Origin: Simmondsia chinensis
Taxonomy: Eukaryota; Streptophyta; Magnoliopsida; Caryophyllales; Simmondsiaceae
Assembly: GCA_018398585.1 (NCBI GenBank)
Contig: JAGTTD010000015.1
Location: 26,927,478 to 26,991,477 of the forward strand
Direction: 5' to 3'
DNA: 64,000 bases
The notes under the pieces are model-generated. The model was not told the DNA's origin. It made no database searches and was given only the letters and a program-made list of their open reading frames with translations. Every line of letters begins with the position of its first letter. The first letter of the stretch is position 1. Below are positions 45,230 through 54,480 of this stretch, piece by piece. Made by a program: the position numbers and the translations under genes.

Positions 45230-45790
45230 TCATGTTTGATTTGGGTACCAATAAGCAAATGAGCCAAGTTCAAGCAATCTCAATAGGCCTAATGATCTGA
45301 GTTCTAATAAGGTATACTCAACTTGTTACAAATCTTGAATAGTTTATTAAAGACTCGTTAAGAGCTATTAAGGGCTAGTTAAGAACTGTTAAAAGACAAT
45401 TAAGGGCTCATTAAGAATTCTTTAAGGCATTACAAAAAATTTGTTAATGACTCGATAGTAGCTTGAAAATGAATCAATAATAGGTCAAAAATAGCTCAGT
45501 AGCGAACTCAACTGGATAGCAAGTTCGACTAGATAGCGAGCTCAATTTCATAGCAAGCTCGAGCGTATTGACAAGCAAGACTTAGCTCAATTAGACTAAT
45601 GAACCAAATAAAATTGAGATGAGTATCAAGCATACTCGTATCTTATTGAAGTGGATTCAAGGTCCAAAAGTTTGTCAAATGCTTGGCCTAAACTCGAACT
45701 CATTCTCTCTAAAGCTTACCAAGCTCGAGTGCCAACAAAGCACGAGCTCATCTTGGCTCATTTATACCCTGCTAATATGCAAGTGTGCAT
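45230..45790. repeat. Degenerate repeat rich in GCTCGA and TTAAGAGCT motifs
   Basis: GCAAATGAGCCAAGTT (about 45255) and the inverted CTTGGCTCATTTATACCC (about 45753) suggest an old element related in style to 61044-61661. The middle has short direct repeats of the TTAAGGGCT/TTAAGAACT type. The borders are uncertain. Confidence 0.4.
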
Positions 45791-45829
45791 TCCTTGGGAT
45801 GAGGGATTCCAGACAAGCTTGCTCTTTCT

Positions 45830-45977
45830 TAGGTTTGACAATGAGATGGGTAAAACCCGTTATCAGCGTGTATCCACCCTGTTTGGGGTGAGTAAGGGTC
45901 TAAGTGAGACAGGTAGCAACTACAGGTTGGGTGTACCCACCACGGGTATTGAGCGAGTACGAGTAATGTTGTACCCG

Positions 45978-46017
<40 letters not shown>

Positions 46018-46319
46018 TTCATGCCCACCATTACCCACTCCATTTTGTATCTATTTAACTTTCTATATTCAGTTACTTACATTATTTATCAATTTTATTA
46101 AAAATATAATTAAAATTTTAAAAATAGCATTAAATAACTAATATGGACAGGTATAGATAATCGTTTTGTGGGGTGGGTAATGGATACCCGTCGGATACCT
46201 GTGGGTAATAGGGTAGGTACGGGTATGGATTTGTTCCCGCCCACTTCATACCGGTGCCAGGTAATGGGGCAAATATAGCTATGGATTTGGGAGGCGGTCC
46301 TGCCCTATTGCCATCCCTA
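45830..46319. mobile_element. Non-autonomous hAT-like element, family TAGGGATGGCAA, copy C
   Basis: An exact 8-bp duplication CTCTTTCT (45822-45829 and 46320-46327) fixes the borders and supports hAT. Ends TAGGTTTGACAATGAG and ATTGCCATCCCTA. A 38-base C run (45978-46015) lies inside; its length may be unreliable. Confidence 0.9.
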
Positions 46320-46327
46320 CTCTTTCT

Positions 46328-46785
46328 TTTTCTAAAAAATCCATTACATTACAGAATTTAAGAATATACATGAGGAAGATACGCAGACTTTCATTGTTTT
46401 CTTTTTTTCCGGTAATTAGCAACAAAGCTGCAATACAAAACAAGAAACTCGTACAAACGAGACCTGAATCAACCTGTATAAAGACAGGGATCAAAAAGCC
46501 ATAAATAGTACAACATCCTAACCTGAGACAACGGGAATACAAGAATAACCACCGAACATCAACTGCTATTTGAACATTTAGCATCAGTGCAGAAATGCAT
46601 AACCTTTCCCTCCTTTTCCATAAGATTAGATCCGAGACGCCATTTAGTTGTTTCTTTACCGGAAAATTTTAACTAGATTCTTCAGAAGTTTTCTGCATGT
46701 AGCTTCAGAAATAACTTTCACTGCATTAATTCGTGGAACTCAATCATAACTCAATCAACACGAAACCAAGATGACTTGAAACCGA
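46328..46785. other. Spacer with no gene seen
   Basis: No supported frame or element ends. Open frames here are short and have no recognisable motif. Confidence 0.5.
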
Positions 46786-46789
46786 AACA

Positions 46790-47035
46790 CCAGAGCCAAC
46801 ATAAATTTGACTTGAAACTTAGAATGACCTTATTTGAATGACTTAAACCCGAATTGATTTGACCCAATCTGAACCTAACCCGATATAACTCATAATTGGA
46901 AATATTCAAACTAATAGACCCAAAATCCGAGACGACTAAAATTTTGAAATGACCCTATGTGATTTAGGTCTGACTTGAACAAGACCAACCAAACTGATCC
47001 TAGATAACCCAACCTAATTGACCTGAAAATCAGCT
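46790..47035. repeat. Dispersed degenerate repeat (GACCC / CGAAATGACT type), copy 1
   Basis: Short imperfect direct repeats of the form GACCCAAAATCCGA and TTGAAATGACC. Similar stretches occur at about 49175-49430 and 52240-52910. The class is unknown; they may be parts of one decayed family. Confidence 0.45.
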
Positions 47036-47083
47036 ATGGCTAAAACTAAACACGACATAACACGACTAGGTCGAACCTACAAC

Positions 47084-48241
47084 ATACCTTTAAATGTACT
47101 GAGGTTAAGATTAGCAGTTGAGTCGGGGCACAGAATTATGGCTTCAGTTTATAATGGTCTTGGACCTTCTCTTATTTGGAATAGCCCCTACATTGCTGTG
47201 AACTTCTGCATTTTTGACTTGGTGAAGAAGTCTTGGCCAGAGAAATACCAGAAGAGGCCTGAAACATCATTAGCAACAGCCTTAGTGTCAGCAACCCTGG
47301 CTACACCAACATGCTATCCTCTGTATACAATTAGGAGACAAATGCAAATGAAGGGTACTCCTTACAAGACCGTTCTTGATGCTTTCCCAGGCATCATGGC
47401 TCGTGATGGATGGATCGGATTGTACAGAGGTTTTGTGCCCAATGCATTAAAGAACTTGCCAAACAGCAGTATTAAGCTTACAACATTTGACACTGTAAAA
47501 AGCTTGATAGCAGCTGGTGAGAAAGAGTTTCAGAGAATTGTGAAGGAAAATCGCGGCAGGGCAAAGCAAAACTCTCATGAAGCTAGCAATGTGTTACGCT
47601 CGTGATTGAATCACAAGCGTAGGCTAATTAAAATTGAGATAGATTGAGAGTATGAGATGAGAAAGAAGGGAATTGAGATGAGAAATTAGAGAATTAGGAA
47701 TGAGAAGTAGAGACAGTTAGATGAGAGAGAGAAGGTTGATCTCAAATGAAATATTTTGTTGATATTTGATTGAAATGAATCTGAATTACAGCTCAAAACA
47801 ACTACTTATAGGCAAGAACAAGCAAGCTAATACAATGTACCTAGACATTAACTAACTAACCAACTCTTAACAAATATCTAAATCATAGACAATATCTAAC
47901 TAACACAACCAATTATGCAGCACTGCTGCTGCAACTTATTACTCACGCAGCTTATGGAGCTAATACTAACAATACACAACACTTACTAAGGCTATTACAC
48001 CTTAACACAAGACTACAAGACTTAAAAACTAATACATCTTCATTAGCTAACAATACTACCAACATCAGCAGCAACCGAACCACATTAGCAGCAACCGAAG
48101 CAGAACTTAATCAGCAGCAGCATATCAGTACCAGAACATCAGCAGCAGCAGCATATCAGCAGAACTAATCAATAACACATCCATCACCAACTCATGCATT
48201 GGACTCCCGGGTCATAACACAATGATTTGTCTTCGGATTAA
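47084..48241 (+). pseudogene. Retrocopy of a plastid envelope/thylakoid ADP,ATP carrier-like gene, broken by a solo LTR
   Basis: The frame 47084-47591 reads VLRLRLAVE, YNGLGPSLIW, NFCIFDLVKK, then GIMARDGWIGLYRGFVPNA and LPNSSIKLTTFD. These match the second half of mitochondrial-carrier-family proteins of the plant TAAC/envelope ADP,ATP carrier group, which exchange adenylates across plastid membranes. The 5' half is absent. About 15 codons usually found between LAVE-G-R-M and FYNGLGPSL are missing. The carrier signature reads PLYTIRR where the family has PLDTxRR. No intron interrupts the fragment. A solo LTR (47592-48219) cuts the end; seven codons later the old frame stops at 48239. Confidence 0.8.
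47592..48219 (-). mobile_element. Solo LTR (628 bp) in the carrier retrocopy
   Basis: An exact 5-bp duplication CAATG flanks it (47587-47591 and 48220-48224). It starts TGTTACGCTC and ends GGTCATAACA. On minus it has a promoter-like CCTATAAGTAG (about 47816-47806) and CAG-rich low complexity near its 5' side. It supplies the present stop codon of the retrocopy frame. Copia or Gypsy origin is undecided. Confidence 0.88.
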
Positions 48242-48528
48242 TTTTTCTTAGCACCAAAAATATCTTTAAAAGGATTTTGTTTATTATATACACAAGAAAG
48301 GCAGTATGTTTTAGAGAAAAAATAAGGACAACATGTTTAGGGTTTATTTGGGATTATTTTCTATTTGCAGTTTTGAGTTTTTGAAACAATTTTTTCTTTT
48401 TTTATTTTCTATATTGAACTTTTCCTAGTTCGACTGAAGGTAGAAAACATGAGACCAAACACAAGAATCAATCTTTTTAAAAACTTAGTTTCTAGTCTAA
48501 AAAATCAAAAATTGCAAACAAAAAGCAA

Positions 48529-48756
48529 CATACCCAGTGCCTCAAGAGCTCCTTCCTAAGCGGGGTCCGGGGGGCGAATGTATGCAGCCTTCCCCCTTCA
48601 CGGTATACCCCTAAAGAGAGGCTGTTTCCGAGTGCTACCAACCTGAGAGTGAGGACTTCCCAGGAGGCCACCCATCCTGGTACTACTCTCACCCAAGCAC
48701 GGTTAACTTCAGAGTTCTAATGGGATCCGATGACGGCGTGTTGGTACCCTCTTTGG
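48529..48756 (-). repeat. SINE-like element with a 5S rRNA-derived head, copy 1
   Basis: On minus, the first ~105 nt match plant 5S rRNA (GTACCAACACGCC, GGATCCCATTAGAACTC, GTGCTTGGG, GAGAGTAGTACCAGGATGGG, CCTCCTGGGAAGTCCTC). A SINE body follows (GGAAACAGCCTCT, GGCTGCATACATTCGCC, GGACCCCGCTTAGG, GGCACTGGGTA). Flanking 17-mers TTGCAAACAAAAAGCAA (48512-48528) and TTGCAAACAGAAAACAA (48757-48773) form a target duplication with two mismatches, showing retroposition as one unit. The internal 5S promoter region is well kept. Confidence 0.82.
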
Positions 48757-49174
48757 TTGCAAACAGAAAACAATATCAAATAGGCACTTCAAAAACCATG
48801 TTCTAAAGCTTCACACAGCCATTTTTATTCTAAAATATATTGTCCTTCTTGCATATAAAGTAAACATTATGTCCTTGTTTCCTTGGGGTTTTGACGTATT
48901 TCTACATTTTTCCGAAAGCCATAGAACTTTAAAGTTATTAAGAATAGCTGAGAATGAGGATGATTCATCTTTTTTTCTAGTTAGTATTTAGATAAGTTTC
49001 AACTTCATTAGGGCATTCTTTACTGTGTCCTTTGTTATTATAATGGCAGTTGTATGTACTTCTTTGGATATTGTAATATGATACACGGTATCTTTTAAAT
49101 TGGTTCAAGTCACGATATCCACACACAAAAAAAAAAAAAAAAAAAAAGAGGCAACCTGATTGACCGAAAATCAA

Positions 49175-49430
49175 GATAGCTCTAGTCTTGAATCAATCTA
49201 CTCAGCTCCTAGATTGAAACCATCTAATTATTAAATCCGACACAACTTGAACACAACATGATTCAACACAACTAAAACACAATCCAAGTTAACCCGAAAC
49301 TCGAAATGACTCGAATAGAAGTGATCCAATCCAACCAAACGCGACCCTAGTTGACCCAAAATCCCGAATGATCTAATTCGATTGAGTCAAAACTCGAGAT
49401 GATTAGTTATGGAATCACAATTCTAGTTTC
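49175..49430. repeat. Dispersed degenerate repeat (GACCC / CGAAATGACT type), copy 2
   Basis: Same style as 46790-47035 (CCCGAAACTCGAAATGACTC near 49291). It is followed by AT-rich sequence with TTCCAATTTC/GAAATTGGAATT inverted blocks (about 49430-49550). Confidence 0.45.
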
Positions 49431-49559
49431 CAGTTCTTTGGTTAGTCAAACAAGGGAATTTTCAATTTCATCCTAATTCTATTTTCATCAGAATTAAAAT
49501 TGGAATTGTAATTTCACTTTCTAATTCCAATTTCACATGGCAAACATAACCTTAAATTT

Positions 49560-49784
49560 ATTTCACAACTCATTTAGGCTGGTAAACAAGAAGTAACAAT
49601 AAGACGAAAGTAGACTTCCATCCAACCAAACTGAGCTCAAAAACATATCACCAATATCGAAAATGCTTCAAGTACTTAACTCATTTTTTTAACTTGTTAA
49701 TCAAAATTGTCTGCAGAGGAACAAACAAGCTCAACTTTTCTTTTCTTAATCAAAGATAGTAACTTATAAGGTCAGTCAATAGCT
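49560..49784. other. Spacer with no gene seen
   Basis: No supported feature. Confidence 0.5.
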
Positions 49785-50330
49785 GTTCTTCTATAATCAA
49801 AAGATCCATCAGGGTGCTTACAGAGTTTACAAGCATCAGGAAATGGTTTTAGCCCAATTATCTGTTGCTCCGTTTGAGTAATAGAGGCCTTAAATTCATT
49901 ACTGACGACCAGGACATTCCCAAGTTACTCTAGAACAGAAAAACGCGTAGCAAGTGGACAGGGATCTCAACAAAGTGAGGCATGTTGAAGGTTAGATATA
50001 ATCAGCCTTACGCGACTTGTATTAAGATGTCGCTTCCGAGATTTAAAATCCAACATCCAAATCACAACGAAGCAACCTTACCAATTGCACCAGGGCTAAC
50101 CATATCATCACAAGTATCTTGAATGCAGTCAGCAAGAAAAGTCCGAAACTTGCTTTCACCTTGATACTTCTGAGTACTATAAAAGTGCACCCTTCGACAA
50201 AAATCAGCTCCCTCCTCATCTCCAAGCCTTGGCTTGTTGATCCCGATAGACAACCAACAAGATAAAAGCACACAGCTCTGAGTACTTCCACAGCAAGGTT
50301 TGGTCCCACGATACCGTTTTAACAATAGTT
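49785..50330 (-). pseudogene. Two coding-like exon remnants of an unrecognised gene
   Basis: On minus, the first block (about 50237-50080) reads PRLGDEEGADFCRRVHFYST, then GESKFRTFLADCIQDTCDD, and ends in a plausible donor (ATTG|GTAAGG near 50083). A second block (about 49965-49790) reads DPCPLATRFSVLE, a stop, LGNVLVVSNEFKASI, then GLKPFPDACKLCKHPDG. The low-redundancy composition and donor suggest real former exons. The in-frame TAA (near 49927) implies a pseudogene or wrong exon choice. I do not recognise the family. Confidence 0.4.
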
Positions 50331-50400
50331 AACGTTCTGCCTAAACTCCAAGATGAGAGTAGAGTAAATTTAACCAGATAAAAAGATGTGCAAAACTACA

Positions 50401-50482
50401 AATGTAAGCTAATCAACAACGTCTTGTACGTCCTCTCTCCCATCGAAGCATCCTTCTTCCTCAACTGCTCAAGAAGATTGAA
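50401..50482 (-). pseudogene. Partial duplicate of the PPR gene's 3' coding end
   Basis: The 82 bp align without gaps to 50587-50668 (offset 186 bp), at roughly 80 percent identity. On minus it keeps the PPR frame (LRKKDASMGERTYKTLL against FRKKDASMGEKTYKTLL). It lies just downstream of the PPR stop, so it is a tandem remnant of the last coding part. Confidence 0.85.
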
Positions 50483-50575
50483 ATTAATACACTAAATCTC
50501 AAGATATTAATATTTTAACTTATCCACCAAATGAAAACATTTACACACAGCAAAAATTCACTTCACCATCTACTT

Positions 50576-51667
50576 CTAGCTTGAAAAATGCAAGCTATTC
50601 AACAATGTCTTGTACGTCTTCTCCCCCATTGAAGCATCCTTCTTTCTAAAATCCTCGAGGAGATCAAACGCATTGCTTCCCCTTCCATCCCTACACAATT
50701 CCTCCAACAAAGTCCTATATGTCAAACAATCCGGAGCCATCGAATTCCCCAACATATCATGCATAATCTCAATGGCAACCTCAAACATCCTTTCCAATGA
50801 CAAACTACAAATCAACACCACATAAGTACTACTAGTTGGCACCAACTCTTTCCCTCTCATCTCCTTGTAAAACCCTAAACCCTGCGGAATTCTCCCTTTC
50901 TCACACATACCCTTTATCAAATAACTATACGTATACCTATTCGGCTCACATCCATACAACCCCATCTCCCGAAAAACCCGCATTGTGTCCTCGATTTGCA
51001 AGCACTTAGCATAAGCTTTGATGATCATATTCAACACAAAAGTATCCGGAATCACCCCCAAAACCTTCATTTGCCTAGCCAATGACCTAACCCCACGTAG
51101 ATAAACATAACAAACATCCAACTTATTAAACCTCCTAAGCAAAACATGAAACAACATAGCAAAAGTCTCTAAATTTGGCTTACACCCATCATGTTTCAAC
51201 ATCTTCTGATACACATCAAACCCTTTACTAAACAAACACCTATGACTACAACAGAATCTTATAATTGAGTTATAAAGAGGAAGACTCGCCGGGCAGGCGC
51301 CAGCGAGGACCTCCTCCAAGAGGGTGGTGGCAACGCGGTGGCGATGCGATGTGACCGCAATTTCGATCATGGTTAGATAGGTGGAATGGTCGTGCTTGTA
51401 GGCACGTTGGGAGGCGCACCAACGGAAGATGTCAAAGGCTAAGTCGGGGTCGGGTTGGGCGCGGAGGGCGCGGGTGACGTCAGAAGGGGTGAACCCGGGT
51501 TTGAGAAAGTGGATCCATGACTCGAATTGGTGGTCAAGTGGGGTTGGGCATTTGGGACGTGGGTCAAGTGGGGTTAGGATTTGGGGGTTCGGGGTGGTGG
51601 AGGTGGTGGAGAAGTGGGGAGTGAGTCGGAGTGCGGTGGTTAGGGCTCGGCGTAGGGTGGTTGCCAT
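50576..51667 (-). CDS. P-class pentatricopeptide repeat protein, probably mitochondrial
   Basis: A single-exon frame of 363 codons, starting at the second ATG (51667) because the peptide from there (MATTLRRALTTALRLTPHFS) looks like a mitochondrial presequence: Arg, Ala, Thr and Ser, no acid. An upstream in-frame ATG at 51754 would add 29 residues. PPR units lie between residues ~90 and 360, for example YNSIIRFCCSHRCLFSKGFD, NMIIKAYAKCLQIEDTMRVF and YTYSYLIKGMCEKGRIPQGL. No E, DYW or SMR domain is present, so RNA binding for stability, splicing or translation in an organelle is likely. It resembles the Arabidopsis At3g25210-type protein from memory. The short CDS is intact. Confidence 0.88.
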   Translation of the reverse strand: MATTLRRALTTALRLTPHFSTTSTTPNPQILTPLDPRPKCPTPLDHQFESWIHFLKPGFTPSDVTRALRAQPDPDLAFDIFRWCASQRAYKHDHSTYLTMIEIAVTSHRHRVATTLLEEVLAGACPASLPLYNSIIRFCCSHRCLFSKGFDVYQKMLKHDGCKPNLETFAMLFHVLLRRFNKLDVCYVYLRGVRSLARQMKVLGVIPDTFVLNMIIKAYAKCLQIEDTMRVFREMGLYGCEPNRYTYSYLIKGMCEKGRIPQGLGFYKEMRGKELVPTSSTYVVLICSLSLERMFEVAIEIMHDMLGNSMAPDCLTYRTLLEELCRDGRGSNAFDLLEDFRKKDASMGEKTYKTLLNSLHFSS

Positions 51668-51839
51668 GGTGGTCCGGCGGTGGCGGAGAGTTTTGAAGGC
51701 GTAGAGGATACAATTTTGAGGCAAGGATTGGGGGTGTAATTGGGGGCAAAACAAGTAAATTGAAGCAACGTGCTCGTTGCTCTAAAGGTTCCCATTTAAG
51801 CAGGATCTGAAAAAATAAATATACATAATATTTTTTTTT

Positions 51840-51991
51840 AGGGTATTACCTCTAAAAAGAGACTGTTTTCGAATGCCTCCAACCTAAGGGTGACCACCTG
51901 AGGGTGAGGACTTTTCAGGTGCTCTCGCCCAAACACGCTTAACTTTGGAGTTCTAATGAGGTCGGTGACAGCGTGCTGGTGCCCCCTTTGG
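51840..51991 (-). repeat. SINE-like element with a 5S rRNA-derived head, copy 2 (truncated)
   Basis: It has the same head start as copy 1 (CCAAAGGGGGCACCAGCACG) and the same 5S-to-body junction (AACCT-AG then AAACAGTCTCTTTTTAGAGG), but the 5S part has lost about 10 bp near the C-box side, an extra CACCTGAGGGTGA-like segment is present, and the body ends in an A-rich tract. Both copies point the same way and flank the PPR gene. No clear target duplication is seen. Confidence 0.75.
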
Positions 51992-51999
51992 TTCTAACA

Positions 52000-54480
52000 A
52001 GCAAAGTTCATGATGAAAAATGAAAGCATAGCTTATTTGATGCATAGAATTCGAGGCTGAAATTGGGTTTAAAACTGAAATTAAAGGCCAAAATTTTAAT
52101 TTTGTCATTTAGTTTAGTTGTTGAAATTACAACTTTACGGTCCAATTTTATGAAATTGGATTTTGATTGAAAATCGAACTTTCTAATTCCTTTGGATAAG
52201 GGTAACGGTAACGGATTGCAATTTTATATTAACCCCATTGACCAAAAATTCAAAATAGCCCCATTTGATTTACCCAAGCACAAGATGCCTCAAAACTGGG
52301 AGACCTAACATAACCTGAATTTGATCCAAAACTAAATATGACGCAACTCGAATAACTTGAACTTGAAATTATCTGAATCAACTTAACTCAAAATTCAAAG
52401 AGACCCAATGCAATTGATGCTCATTTAGAGATGACTCAAATCTAAGAAAGGCAACTACCCGAATTGAATGTGATGTAACCAAGCCAAGCCCAAAGTCGAA
52501 ATGACTTGACCAAATTGACCCAAAACCGAATATGGCCCAAACCCAAAATGATCCCACTTATCTCACCCTTAGCCTAAATTTGACGTAACCTGAGAGAATC
52601 TGAAATTTCAAATGATGCAATCCATTTGAACCAAAAATAAAATTACTCGAATTCGAAATGACTTGATTCAATTCTAACCTAGCTCATTCTAGCTTAAATC
52701 ACGAAGAGACCTAACAAAATTAACCGAAAACGCAAGATAACTTCAACACGAAATGATCCGATGAGACTAAAAATGAACCTGATATGACTCAAAACTTGAA
52801 TAACTTGGACTCAAAGTGATTCAATCCAACTAAAATCCAAGTTCTGCTGATTCAAAACTTGAAGTGTTTCAACTTGATTGATCGAAAATCCGTGATAACT
52901 CCAATTATTATACAATTATAATTTTATTTTTAACTCGTTTAATTTAATAAAGAATGAAATTTCAATTCCATCAAAGTCAGAATTATTTGGAATTCAATAT
53001 TACTAGTTACAACACATATCTCCCACTTACCAATTTAAAAAATGCCAGCTCATCAAAAAAATTAAAAATATCTTTTCTAAATTTTAAAGGTCTTTGATAT
53101 TATAAGAATAACATTTTAAAACACAAGTAGTTGTTGTTTTTCTATTTTTAAAAAGAAGTAGGGAAAAAGCAATTTTTTTATAAAGCAAAAGCAAAGCAAA
53201 ACGAAAACATTTTCAAACATAAATATATGTATTGTACACACTTTTACAAAAGTGTTTATGAAAAAAAAATACTTCTAAAAAAAGGTTTTACACAGATTGA
53301 TGAAACATGTCCTAAGTGTGAGTGAACCGACTTTACTATATTTATGAATGTATATATGCCCTCCAATAAAATTTGAGTATAAATGAGCTAAGTTTGAGCA
53401 TGAGAACATGACTATAATAATTATATATATTAAACATAAATGAGCCTAAATAAAGTTAGCTTTGCTTAAAACTCGTTGAGCTAGATCTAAGCTCAACCAA
53501 TCGGAGCCAAGATCGGGCTCAAATTTGTTGTATCATGGTCTTATAAATTAGCGGATCCACTATATTATGTAATAACTTTTTAGTCCGAAAAATAGACTGG
53601 GACCGACATGAGTGAAATTAGGATAAATTGTCGGAGAATTTCTATTAGGGTAAATTAGAATGGTTGTATTCTAATTTAAAATAGAAATTATATACAATTT
53701 TGTAGTGAGTTTAAATTTGGGTTTGTTCAAGTATGGTTAAAATTATTTATGGAATGTAAATTTCATTTTACCGTTAGAATATTTTCTTGCCTTGATACTG
53801 CCTTATTGGAGTTTATAAAAGAGCATTGCTACACGTCACGAAAAGGGAGCACACGACAATCCTACGAATAGGACACAGTTTGTCATTAACGACTAACTTC
53901 TTCCTAAGCACCCCTCCTTCTCGTGACATTTTCGTGTTTTTTTCTCGTGACTTGTACACCTTTTGTTTATAAAAAGTCCTTTGTAGGGCGTGCTTAGGAA
54001 CACAGCAACAATTACCAAGCATAGAGAGTACAAAAGTGGGGGAATAAGGTGATGTTAGATGGAAGAAAGATAATGTCAACAGTTAAATGAGTGGTCCAAA
54101 ATTCAATCTCACCCTCTCATCCTGTCACCTATATATATATAGACACACACGTATATGTTTGTAATGTATCATAAGTGGGCCCATGTTTCTCGCCATATAA
54201 ATAATGATATGTGGTGGAAACAAATTTATATAATATAATTATTTTCAAAATGAGACTCTTATTTAATTAGATGCTTGAATGAACTACTTCTGTAACTTCG
54301 AGTCTCAATATATGTACATATATAGAACGATAAAACTCATGATTGATAAGGAGCACAACTCAAGAAAATACAATGATATTTATATATGTAAATACTATTG
54401 CTATTATGCAAATTGGATTATTAGTCGTTAATGCATACAAATATGATGTGAATGATTCCATACTATAAATGATTTTACAT
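52000..54480. other. Gene-free region with decayed repeats
   Basis: 52240-52910 is a long stretch of the GACCC / CGAAATGACT-type repeat (copy 3). About 53815-54030 has a short-element look (GAGCATTGCTACACG ... ACAGCAACAATTACC), but I could not fix its ends. The rest is AT-rich with TA runs (54130-54150). No gene is supported. Confidence 0.5.

Noticed and set aside
48651..48756. A functional 5S rRNA gene
   Set aside because: It has several changes at conserved places, lacks a T-run terminator after the 5S end, and is fused to a SINE body inside one target duplication.
51429..51704. 91-codon plus-strand frame within the PPR gene
   Set aside because: Shadow of the GC-rich PPR 5' coding region on the opposite strand.
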